64,000 nt of DNA from Owenia fusiformis (Eukaryota; Annelida; Polychaeta; Sabellida; Oweniidae), in the NCBI GenBank assembly GCA_903813345.2, contig CAIIXF020000010.1:22641181-22705180 (forward strand), given 5' to 3'. Position numbers and translations under genes: made by a program. Shown piece by piece: positions 11,388-22,500 of the stretch (position 1 is its first letter; every line of letters begins with the position of its first letter). The notes under the pieces are model-generated. The model saw nothing but the letters and a program-made list of their open reading frames with translations, was not told the origin of the DNA and ran no database searches.

Positions 11388-11395
11388 TATTTATA
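11388..11395 (-). promoter_or_regulatory. TATA box of the two-cistron unit
   Basis: TATAAATA on the minus strand, 129 bases before the upstream cistron's ATG (11259), placing the expected transcription start near 11360. Confidence 0.6.
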
Positions 11396-11421
11396 CTCGT
11401 TAAGTGAAGTACACGTCAGTT

Positions 11422-11439
11422 TTCTGGAGATCTCTAGAG
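11422..11439. promoter_or_regulatory. Candidate heat-shock element
   Basis: TTC-tg-GAG-at-CTC-ta-GAG is four alternating heat-shock units at the correct 5-bp spacing, one exact and three each with one mismatch. It lies 27 bp upstream of the TATA box of a gene encoding an alpha-crystallin protein. Function is inferred only. Confidence 0.4.
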
Positions 11440-11507
11440 GTACACATCAGCATTTACAATTGATTTCAAGATGATTCAAGATTTCATCAGCGTTGTTTGT
11501 AAACAAA

Positions 11508-11556
11508 GCCACGTGGCCTATATCACTTCCGCATACGTCATCTGGAAGGTGATTGG
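11508..11556. promoter_or_regulatory. E-box palindrome and inverted CCAAT box upstream of IER3IP1
   Basis: GCCACGTGGC (11508-11517) contains CACGTG, and ATTGG (11552-11556) is an inverted CCAAT box, 47 bp before the IER3IP1 start. They lie between the two divergent genes and could serve either. Confidence 0.4.
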
Positions 11557-11602
11557 TCAAATACTGCGATCAGTCAATCGTTCTATTGTCGTTAAAAAGA
11601 AA

Positions 11603-14335
11603 ATGGCATTCGGATTTTACTCCTTACTCGAAGCGGCTCTGCTCTGTTTGAATGCAATATGTGTATTACATGAAGAAAGATTCCTTGCCAAAAGTAATTT
11701 AACATATTTAGAATTCGGTAGAATACAACAGATTTGAGAAATCGGCCATGGATTCTTCATAAAAGTCGATTGAAATGTGCCACCTCATCTTTTTCCATAT
11801 TTTTGAAAATACGATGGGTGATAATAGAGTGTGCAATATTGTGCATTTGTGTGAACTATGATCCAAACCACTGTCTAGTGCCTCACTGTAGGTCTTGTGG
11901 TGTACATGCACTATCATTTTAAACTTCTTGTTGAAAGCCAAGGATTTTTCAGATTTGTTTGATTTACACGCTAGGCAATTTGAATTTAGTTTCTTCATAT
12001 TTAGACCCTAAGAGTCTATGCTAATTTATCCTATTCAAGGAGGATTGGATCCCAGAGTGCAACATCGATATTCTGTCCCATATGTGAGCATGTTGTGATA
12101 CAAACATTTGAATTCAAACAGCAGCGATTTTGTTCACTTCAACATTTGAATCGTGAATTTTGGTTTTATTTCCTGACGAAAAATTCCAAAACTCACAAGA
12201 TATGATCGAGATATTGGTTCGAATCTTTTGAACTGTTTATTTTGAATTTATAGTCGGTTTTAATTTCAGAAAATAGTGACATTTTAATGTTTTCATTGTT
12301 CGAAAATATCGAGCCAATCCTTCTTGTCCTATTGAACTACTGTAAGTAGAGTGAAACCAATTCACTTTACTGTAATGATCCACAAACTCAAGAATTCAAA
12401 ACTGATGTTTAAGTATGATAAGGGATTTGAGTAATCATTCGGAGATATGTGATCTACAGAATGTACATTCTAGTCTATATCCATTAGACTGAATATCTTG
12501 AGAATTCTGTCTATTGATCATCATATCCCTCCTGTGGGAAAAAACATGAAATTTTCTGAACAAAATTATCTTTTTTAGGAAGCTTCACTTTCCAAAAATA
12601 AACATAATAACAATTCAATGAAGTAGTAAGGTACAATTAAATGCTATAAAAAGTAACACAGCATATTGTCAAATGGAAATAAAGCTAGGGGAAGTCACAA
12701 ACATGCAAATTAATTTACTCCATCGGCCATTTTGAATGGCACTTCCTATGTGAACAAATATTTTTCAATCCCATATTTTAACATATATGGGCTATAGTCT
12801 GGATATTTTCATTCCAAATTTCAAAAAAATTTCAGACTGAGGATATCGTCTAATGTACATACAATTTATTCACTTTTCAGTTGGTTGGGGTACAGACCAG
12901 AGGGGCTTTGGTGAAGAACCTGGCATGAAAACACAGATGCTCAATCTAATCAGATCTGTCAGGACAGTAATGAGAAGTAAGTGACTCCCCAAAATATCTT
13001 GTCAAATGGGCACTACCTCTGTCTGTGATTTTATTTTGCATGAGAACAACTGGGAGCTTAACCCTGTTTCAGTGTGAAAATAACATGGTTTTCTGTTGAG
13101 AATGTGTTTGCACACATCAAAAGACTAAAATGTTGAAAGATGTTAGAAAAATCCTGGGGAGATGGAGATGAGTGTCTTGTTGTCTTCAAAAATGTATGCT
13201 ATGAGCAGAAATCCAGTAAAATGAGCCAACTGAGAGCTAGCTTATATAATAATACCTTGTAGATTGGATCAAGACTCCCCATACCCTTGAATCTTTTACT
13301 AATGGAAGTTTTAAAACATAACTTAACATTTGGTATTGCATCCTTAGGGTGCCAAGGAACTACATGTACATTCTTGGTAACATTATTTAATAAAACTTTA
13401 TTATCCCAACGAACGAAGTTCGTTAGGGATTGTGAAGCCCTCCGTCCGTCTGTCCGTCAGTCAGTCAGTCAGTCAGTCAATCCGTCCGTCTGTCCGGAAG
13501 ATAACTCAAATACTAGTAGACAGATTTTCTTCATATTTAGTGGAAAGATCTATATTGGTGAATAGTTTTACGCAAAATTTTTTTTTCAAGATGGCCGCCG
13601 CTTTAAAACTGACGGCACTTTTTCGCAAAAATCATAAATTTTTCATTCTTAACCAAAGTAATTAATATTATTGTTTGAAATTTCGGTAGTGTATTCACAA
13701 CATTTATCTATTTCACATATATTCCGTGTTTTTCATCCTGACCCCCAGGGGTCATGTATGGGGGGACAGGAAAACAGAAATTTTCGTTAATTTTTAGATC
13801 TCTCTGAAGTATAGCTTTATTATACTCAAATGAAAGGCAATTAAGAGTAGATTGCAAATATTGTATCTTTTTTCTGATTCGAGCCTCGTAAAATTCAAAA
13901 TGGCCGTCTAATGTACGATTTCGCAATAATTTTTCGATCCCTTCAAAGTATGGCTATATTATACTCAAATTGAAGGAATTTTGGAGTAGATCACAATTAT
14001 GGTATTATTTTTCAGATTTGTACCTCAGAAAATTCAAAATGGCTGCTTTGCAGGAATTCGCAATTCTAAAATCTAATTTTTTCATTTTCAACCAAAGTAA
14101 TGAGTATAATTGATTGGAATTCGGTAATTGATATTTTGTTCGTTGGGATTTGCTACTCCGCGGAGTTGCCATTATTTAAAAATTATTTGCATGTACATTG
14201 AAATTTAAAAAAGGACACTTTTGAAATTCAATGTGAAATTTTAAATGTATGATTAAACAAAAGTATTTTTATTTTCCAGTTCCACTTATAGGCATCAATG
14301 TACTGGTGATACTATTCAAGTTGGTGTTAGGATAG
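11603..14335 (+). CDS. IER3IP1: IER3IP1 (Yos1 family) ER-Golgi membrane protein, complete
   Basis: Exons 11603-11693, 12881-12976 and 14280-14335 (both introns phase 1) encode 80 residues; human IER3IP1 has 82. The family are small ER/early Golgi membrane proteins that support ER-to-Golgi trafficking (yeast Yos1, with Yip1 and Yif1). The N-terminal helix reads MAFGFYSLLEAALLCLNAIC, followed by the near-invariant HEERFL. Exon 2 gives the loop with GWGTDQRGFGEEPG and NLIRSVRTVMR. Exon 3 gives the C-terminal hydrophobic segment PLIGINVLVILFKLVLG and TAG. The start is the only ATG that gives the conserved N-terminus. The gene is divergent from the two-cistron unit on the minus strand, with 344 bp between start codons. 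Intron 1 carries a MITE and intron 2 a larger dispersed repeat. AATAAA occurs at about 14454 in the 3' UTR. Confidence 0.96.
12036..12326. mobile_element. MITE family A, copy 1 (IER3IP1 intron 1)
   Basis: Starts CAAGGAGGATTGG and ends with the inverted CCAATCCTTCTTG; TCCTATT lies outside both ends (12029-12035 and 12327-12333). Internal sequence is clearly related to 16850-17080. The rest of the intron (11694-12880) shows nothing recognisable. Confidence 0.75.
13391..14169 (+). mobile_element. Dispersed repeat with ATCCCAACGAAC inverted ends (IER3IP1 intron 2)
   Basis: ATCCCAACGAAC at 13403-13414 is inverted at 14138-14149. The 10-mer CATTATTTAA lies at 13381-13390 and again at 14170-14179, a probable target duplication. 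Inside are a CCGTCCGTC/CAGTCAGT-type microsatellite (about 13440-13497) and several 'AAGATGGCCGCC'-like segments. A related, longer copy lies inverted at 31223-32413. No protein is seen. Confidence 0.7.
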
Positions 14336-14849
14336 CAGTATACAAAGCCAAACCATAAAGACAAAGACTGTGAAGGACTATTTATTGTACAAAGAATATT
14401 GTATATAGAATCATCATGAACTAAATTGAATGCAATATCTTGTAAATACTCAAAAATAAATGTAAATAGACATGGAAACCCTGGCATATGAAAAGATCCC
14501 TTGAATGACAGTAATTAAGTTTACAGGAATTATGGAAGGAATATTAGTAGTGCCAAATTATTGATTAAATATCTTATTTTCTCAAGGCAGGGGCACATTT
14601 CTTGAAAAATAGTTAACAATTTCCTGTTCTTTACAACTTGAAAGAATAAAAATAAAATGTATAAATAATGTGAATACATGTATATGAACTAAGTATGAAT
14701 ATATTCAGTGACTGATATTCAATATATTTGTGTTCTTATCAGTGTTGAATTAGCTTAAAAGAAATAAGTTAAAACAGGTCAACCTCAAACTTGCATCTTA
14801 AATCTTACTGTGTGGGTGTGTGTCTGCAAAATCCCAGGAAAACCTCTTA

Positions 14850-15232
14850 CTCTAAATTGCTTGTATTGAACGGCCGTTTTAATTTGGCAGATTGATAAAA
14901 ACAGCCAAATTAAATCTCCGCCTATTTTTTGAAAATGAAATTCCTGGGGATATTCGTCCAATGCCTTTTCCATGTGTTACCTTGCACGATAAAACTTTGG
15001 TGAAATTCTTGATCAGAACATTGATAAAATGTCAATTTTAAACTATTTCCGAAGATCTGCAGAGTTCGCGCTGGTTTGGATGAAACAATCTTAATTCCAG
15101 GAGAGATAAAATTGCGTCATCGGTGGCGAGCTGTGAAGTGAGTTATAAGACTGATGATGGTCAATCCACCATATTAAATAGCAGCCAAAATTTCAAAACT
15201 TGCCCAATCTGCCAAATTAAAGCAATTTACAG
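14850..15232. mobile_element. TA-flanked MITE
   Basis: The ends CTCTAAATTGC and (inverted) CTGTAAATTGC are followed inward by inverted copies of TTTAATTTGGCAGATTG, with about 17 extra bases in the left arm. TA lies outside both ends, as for Tc1/mariner derivatives. Confidence 0.65.
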
Positions 15233-15439
15233 TATCTGTTCAACTTGACTAGTGCTATTAAATAGCTATTTTGAATTTTTAGATAAACAAGACAGGGTGA
15301 ACAGTATTGCACCCTTGAATAGACAGTTTTTTGGACAGAAAGTCCAAAATGGCTGCCTTAACATTTACCCAGAATGCCCAAAATCTAATCAGACCTAGAT
15401 TTTCATACAAAGAACCCCTGAAATCTCTGTGGGACACCA

Positions 15440-15645
15440 GCCAGTGTGTTCGAATAAACCCCCTGGCCAAAAAATCTGTCAAAATCATGCAGTTTACGCC
15501 ATTCTGAGCACTTTTCAAGTGATTTTGGATCAAAGTTGTCAAATGCAAAACTGGAATTTTTTGAAACGTGAACCCCCTTGGTAAAAGCTGGATAAGGGCC
15601 TGATGTAATGACTTTTGGAGTCATTCTGAGGCTGAGCCAATCAAG
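15440..15645 (-). repeat. Dispersed repeat shared with 61446-61575
   Basis: Related in inverted orientation to the segment at 61446-61575. Both read similarly when translated (SKNS..F.FDNF...), and this copy is open on the minus strand from about 15648. It may be a fossil of a mobile coding sequence; the family is not recognised. Confidence 0.45.
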
Positions 15646-16820
15646 CATTTGACTCTTTAATTACCAGAAACAACTGAATTATCTGGTAGTTCAAATGTGC
15701 AACAACGTTTCAAAATGATTGCATTGATGCTTGGAAGTAGGCCCTAAATGACTTATACTGTACAAAGAAATAATAGCTGTCTTTTGGGGGCTATACTCAG
15801 TTCTGCAACATAAGAACCACAAGTGAACCTTCATTTTAACTGACTAAAGCACTGATGTATTCTCATGTCCAATGCAATTATCATAGAAAATTTCAGTTGA
15901 GTGACTCAAGTTGATACTAAGCTCTGTAACAATTTTTCGAAGAAATCATACATAATGTTAGAAGCCAGATCTTCACTTTACAAGATAAAATTCAATTATG
16001 CACTAAAGCATTCCCTTGTTCATTGCAATTATAATATCAAGTCTTAATTACACGTTTCATGTAAATAAATATACAATGTAATAAATGTATATAAGTTACA
16101 TGTAATTAGCCACTGCATTACGCTGATGTATCCTTGTCTTCACTTGTCTTCTATACCAATTATCAGGCTACGTTACAAAGAACATAACAGTAATTCAAGA
16201 AAAGCAATGGCTTGTGGCCGCAGTACAGTTTATTGCAATGTGATGTAATTCAGGTACATGCAAACATGGACAGTGACACAATACGTAGGAGAGACACGCT
16301 GTTTTAAAAGAACGAGTTGCACGCAAGACAATAGACACTTATGAATATTCCATTAAAATGGACTCCTTCTGCAAAATTAGTTCTAATTAAGTCGATTGAT
16401 TTTCGGAGTTGTTTACACCATTAAAACCTCAAAATTTTGAGGAGCTCTTAATTGCAAGGCCTAAAAGGTATGCAACAACTCTTGGACCTATCGATTGTGT
16501 GATATAAAGTCTAGTAATGAAAGGAATTTACCTTGCGGAGCCAAGAGCCAGAATGATGTGTACAAACCTAACAACACAGTTCACTGAACAGCTAATAACA
16601 ATGCAGCTCGCAGCTGGATCAAAATCGTGTTCGATTTTCACGACAAATACATGTACTACACCCCACAATAACTATAGAAATTATTTATATTCTAAATTCG
16701 TAAACTCTACCGAATATAAATTACAAAGAACAAATATTAGGCCTACTGTATTTTTGATGTTTGATAAAGTTTATTAAATGGGGGAGGGTCAAAATTCCCT
16801 GACATTCTCAGGTATTAGAC

Positions 16821-18179
16821 TAGAGTATTGGCTCCCAAGGGTTCCAACACGATATTCTGCCATATATGTAGTCATGTTGTGATTACAACATTAAAAAAAT
16901 CAAACAGGTTTTTACACCCCAGAATTTGAATCGCAAGTTTTGGTCTTATTTCCCAATAAAAATTTTCAAAACACATAAGGAGTGATCAAGATACTAGTTC
17001 AAATCTTTTGGATCTCTAATTATGAATCTATAGTCAGTTATAATGTCAGAAAATAACAACATTTTCAATTCACTTTCATCTATATTGTTTTAAAAAACAC
17101 ATCAAACACTTGTTTTGTTCTTGGTATCATGTTTCCAGAGTGAAATGAAACATCTTTCCGAACCTCATTGGAACAAAACGATATAAACTCAACATGTTTA
17201 GGTCTCTCAATATTGTAATTGTACAAAGAAAATTTTGGTTGATTTTAAAAAAGTATCTTGTTAATGAAATAAAAGGTTTTTCTTGATTTTTATCTATTTT
17301 GGGGGGATTTTGTTTTAATTTTTTGAATACTTTTTTAAAATCAACCAAAAATTCCTTTGTATTACTTTAATATTGAAAGGTCTAAAAATATGTTGTATAT
17401 GCTATTTAGTTCCAACAAGGTTCGGAAAGACATTTTATTTCATTCTCAAGAATTTGTAGAAAGGAGCAAAAACAATAGACTACATGCGAGTAGAAATAAT
17501 CTTGATTAACGTCATTAATATTCAAAATTCAGTCAAAGCGATGTCATATTTGAAATCTGCATGTAAATGTACATCTAGAAATATGGTTTCAAAAATTGTC
17601 TATCAACTTTGAAAATTAAATTTTTTTTGAAAATGTGACTTCTTGTTCAGGTTGATTCCCCATAGACCCCATGTTAGAAAATCACAAAAAGTGAATTATC
17701 TTTTCTTGTATTGGACAGATAACATTTTCTTTTACTGGACATATTTTAATTTGCATAACTATTAGATACATAAGGGTTATATCAAATTTGAACCACGCAA
17801 ATAGATGTAATTTAAGTTAAAGGGAACTTTCTACTATACCCGCCATGCTATCTGACCCGAACGAGCCACCTGGTGGTGAATCTGGTAACTACCTACTCGC
17901 ATCTGCGTTATTGCACTAAAAAAACAAAAAATGTAAACAAAAACAGTTATATAAATTATTTCTAAATAATTTTCGCATTAAATTGTTGTCAATTAGTCAA
18001 CATTACATAAAATACCATGTTTTTTAACAGAATGTTTTCAATGATTGGTTTAAGAGAAAAACATTGTTGAATTCAGTTCTCCATATCGATACCTATCCTT
18101 TGCTGGAGAAATTAGCAGTGTACAAATTGACTGGAGATTAAAAATTTTGAGTTAGAACCCTGGGAGCCAATCCTCCTTG
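16821..18179. mobile_element. MITE family A, copy 2, enlarged by nested insertion
   Basis: The right end CCTGGGAGCCAATCCTCCTTG is intact and the left (ATTGGCTCCCAAGGGTTCC) is degraded at its tip. 16860-17080 aligns by eye with 12085-12290. A family B MITE (about 17480-17906) is inserted inside. Confidence 0.65.
17480..17906. mobile_element. MITE family B, copy 1
   Basis: Inverted ends ATGCGAGTAG and CTACTCGCAT; about 430 bp. Closely related to 41453-41877 and to an interrupted copy at 23024-23725. Confidence 0.7.
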
Positions 18180-19062
18180 GTAGTGGAAATAAATATGTTT
18201 TCAGGTTTGTAAGAACATTTACTAGAACACTTAACAAACCAGATCATAATTTACATTTTTATTTGTTTATTTCTTATTCATTTCACTTTACACCATACAC
18301 CATGACTTAGATTAATTTTACTTCTGTATCTAGATGTAATATTTACAATTATAATATGATGCATATTCTTTATGGAATTCAGCTGTAAAAATGAACATAC
18401 TCAATTGAAACACATTACATATCCTTCGCAAATCAAACTTTTTCATTTAAACCATTTAACTTTCGGATGAGTTTACTTATCCTGAAGATTATATAATTTT
18501 TATAAAAAAATTCTCATACACATTTTCTGTAACCAGTTTTAATTGTGCGATTTTGCATTTCACCATCATTTGTCAACTTAAATCACTTCAAAATTCACTA
18601 AATAATTCACATAAAAATATTAAAACTTTAATATGTTTAAGTTATATTACACAGGTGCACAAAGTCTTGTCTCATGAAAACAATTAAAACATGTAAAAAT
18701 CATGTCATTAACCATACACACAGATACATGTCAAAATACATTTTAATTGATTCAATCAAAACACAATAAATAAAAGATGTGTCTTAGAAATTTGATCACT
18801 GTCATATTATTTACTTCATTACTTCAGTTTGTTAAATTGAAATAATGCTTAGAACATTAAAAAATAAAATAAAATATGACTATTCAATGAACAAAGATAA
18901 AATTTTAGACATTTCTCATTTTTCTGGAGAATACATAAAGAGTATTATATACACCACTATGTCTGAGTAAATCCTAATGCCATTGGTAGCACAAATGTCA
19001 AATTCTTTCCTCGATTTCATCCATATTTTTGATTTAAAAATGAAATTCCATTTTACACTCAC

Positions 19063-19109
19063 ATCAGTCAATTCTGCTGGCTTAACGTCATTTTCAGAAC
19101 TAACATCAT
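19063..19109 (-). promoter_or_regulatory. SECIS element of selenoprotein S
   Basis: On the minus strand the core reads ATGA (19106-19109), eleven bases, AAAA, an apical loop, then a 3' strand ending TGAT (19063-19066). The helix GTTAGTTCTG against CAGAATTGAC pairs over all ten positions, two as G-U. The spacing from the ATGA quartet to the unpaired AA (11 nt) is the diagnostic SECIS distance. It lies about 460 bases 3' of the UGA codon, in the same transcript orientation. The helix below the quartet is weak by eye. Confidence 0.85.
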
Positions 19110-19564
19110 AAGGCAAACAACAAGAAGCACTGCACCATGTAAAATAATTAATGATTACCTAAAAATATAAGCCTTAGGATAAAATAAAAAAAGTCTCATA
19201 CAATATCACTACTTAGTTGTTATTTCTCTAAAACTGAACAATGAAATGTTCATTAAATTTATGGCACAGTCCTCCTTGCCCAGTTTACTGAGTTTATTCA
19301 TGGAAATTCTCCCACTGTGTACAAAGGCCACATCTGTCTCTGCTTTCATTAAAACATGATACTGAACTATTTTCATTTCAAAGCATCCCAACTCAATTAA
19401 ATACTAATAATAGTTTTAGTCGCATTCATATATACATAGGTATAAATTAAGAAGCATATATTCAAATTGACTAATGAATTTTTGATGACCATATTTAGAA
19501 ATAGTCAAGGGTGACACCTATTGAGGACAAAGCAGACGACAGCAGGCTACTATGTACACAGTTA

Positions 19565-22500
19565 TTAACCTCATCCTCCTCCACCTCCACCCATTCTCCT
19601 ACTAGGACGGAATGAACTTCCACTGCTACTCTGCCCCGTAAGAGGGTTAAAATCTGAAACCAAATATTTTTTGATAATCATTTTCAACATGAACTAATAC
19701 TTATTTGAATTAATGAATGTTAATTTGATACATAGATGCAGAACCATGGCACCGATTGATTGCCAGTTACAAGAATAGTGACCAAAACAATATGTGATGG
19801 TGACATAATAAAGTAATTCTTTATTCCTCCTGCATGACAGATTCTGCGATAAGAAAGTGCGTAAAAATGTCTAAAGTGTTTCATCTAGTAGCAAAAGTAA
19901 TAAAAATCTTACCGTTTTGTCTGTAAGTAAATTTAGGCTTGGGTTTACTACTGTCACTTGAGCTAGGCTTGGGCTGTTGATCCTATAAATACATAAAAGA
20001 AATAATGATTGGCAAATACAAAAGATCCTATACATGTCTTTAATTATACTTGTTTTCATGTTATTTTAGTAAGCTACTGTCTCGCCAGATTCGTAGGAAG
20101 CCATCCCCAAGTTAAACATTTCTTTTATTAAAAGGGTAGTATAGCAGCATAACAAATATGGACATAGCTTTTCTTTAACAAAACTGTATCAAAAGCACAG
20201 GCTACAGACTAGCAAGTCTTGATGAAGCTAAATATCAATTTATAACACCTCACTACAGCATTATTGATGGGAATAAATGATTATAATTCAAATATACTTC
20301 ATTATTATTTTTTATATATTTTAATAATTATAAACTTAAAAATATGACTTTTGTCATATATGAAAATTTATCATATTATACTTGATATGTAATGTTAAAA
20401 AGTATTACTTTCATTTCAAATATTATATTATAGCTTTAGGGCTATGCATCATCTACAAAGTGATTTATCCCGATTTATCACATCTCTTATTTATTGCTGG
20501 CTAAACTAAAATTGAAGGCTACCACATTGAAAGTCATCCAATATAAAATGAAGAGAGGTCTATTGAAGGATCTTTAATCTGGCTTTTAAAATGTATTTTT
20601 TAGTTTGAAGCAATGAAATGTCTTATATCTTACGCTTTGAGATGCCTTATGCCCCTTATCTTTTTTGTAGGGAGTATTGTACCATATACTGTATCTTAAT
20701 AGACAGACTCCCTGTAATGGATATTTCAAGAGTGCGTGGTTGTAATAAAGTAAGACATGGGGAGGAAGGCTTTAACAGAGGCCTCTTTATCTGGATTATA
20801 ATCCAAGCTTCTGATCTTCTGCTGATGATAAATACAATTAATACAATCTCCGATATAATGTGACAGAATTAAGACAGGATCGTTAGATTATATTTCATGA
20901 GATTTTAATTTGATAACATGGTGTCAGAATCAAAAGCATCAATAAACATTGCCTTGCACAAACCCATTCTTGAATTTCTAGGTAAATGTCCTTAAATGTA
21001 AATGAAGATATACAAAGATATTGTCAATTAATGAGTTAATTTATTTCAGATACAGCATCAAATCTTATGTAAATGGCTGATGTAAAAGAGTGACAAAACC
21101 TCTACCAGATAGGAATCAAACCACACAACTGTCAGTCAGTGTTAGCCAAATAATGGTAAATATTGCACAAAAGACTTAAAATCTATGTTTGGGAATCATT
21201 CAGGCAACTAAAAAATAATTATAAGGATAAAAACCTCAACTGCATGTCTCAGATCCAAAATTATTTTTATTTATATAATTTTAGCTTTCAGAAGAGATAT
21301 ATAAATCATTACTTTTTGTATGAAAATAAGTTCCTGCATCATCTCAAGCTAAGTACAGAGTGTCCATATAAATTGTACTGAGATTAACACAGAATAACTG
21401 TCATCTGACAGACAATTTAATTATCAGAAACATCTGAAAGTTTCCACAGGTAATTCCATTTATTATTCCATTATATCATAGTTTTAGAGAAACATTTGTT
21501 ATATTACCATCACCTATATTTCAATGTTGTACTGAAACAAATATGGAATAACTCTGTAAGTGATGAAGAAATATTATTTAAATACAGTTATCTGACAGAA
21601 AAATTAAATCATCATAAATATCTGAAAAGGACTATTCTCGGTTTGGAGAACAGTCTCCTGGGCTAATATTTTTTTCATGAAAAATATAGAAATATTACCC
21701 AAATTAAACTATGAATATTCAAAAGAGGACATTTAAATCTACAAGATGTAAAAATAACAAATTGGTCTGAAGCAGGGATAACGCTCAATTAGACCGAAAA
21801 TACAAGTCTCGATTTGGGGAAAGAAGTTCATCAGTGCACTGCGCTAATATTTTTTGGCGAAAAATCTAGAAATATTACCCAAATTAAATTATGACTATTC
21901 AAAAGAAGACATTCAAATCTATATTATGTAAAAAAAATCAAATTTGTCCGAAGCAGGGATAATGCTCATTTAGATTGATGAACTTCGTTCTCCAAACCGA
22001 GAATCGTCCTTTCATCAAGTAACTCTTTTTATTTTTAATGAAAAGCTTGTTTTCTGTAACTCTTTCTTTTCTTAGAGTAAAGCATGTTTGAAGTATTTAC
22101 ATCACCCATTTTCAATATTTAAAATTGCATTCATTTCTGCATCGACCATAATGTCGGTAATTGTGAGTGTGTTATCTAAAATGTCAAATTTCGTGTCATG
22201 TTCTTCCAGTCTCCACTGGGTCCACATCTTTGGGACACCCTGTACATCTGTGCATAAAGGTGACAATTTTTAGATTTTATAAAAAATAATCTGGACAATG
22301 CCCCTTTAACAAAAATAGCTAATTTCCTTAGACGTCATAATTACACTAAAAGGCAAAGGATGAAAAGTTTAGTTGGTTAATCCTTATATAGAGTGGCACC
22401 AGGAAGATAATGGGATGATTACAGGTGAGCCTACTCTAACCAGGTAATTGTTATATCCAGGTTATCAAATGTCAGGTATAAAATACCTGCCAGGTAGCAC

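Larger units (their letters stand above)
14336..19049. other. Intergenic region between IER3IP1 and the SELENOS 3' UTR
   Basis: Contains the IER3IP1 3' UTR, a TA-flanked MITE, a dispersed repeat shared with 61446-61575, and a family A MITE with a family B MITE nested inside. 18190-18900 is A/T-rich with no features seen. No convincing exon was found on either strand. Confidence 0.6.

Noticed and set aside
13432-13665. Ser/Val/Arg/Pro-rich frames
   Set aside because: Translations of the CCGTCCGTC/CAGTCAGT microsatellite in a dispersed repeat.
16517-16777. 86-codon plus-strand frame
   Set aside because: No domain, signal peptide, splice signals or coding bias; near a MITE border.
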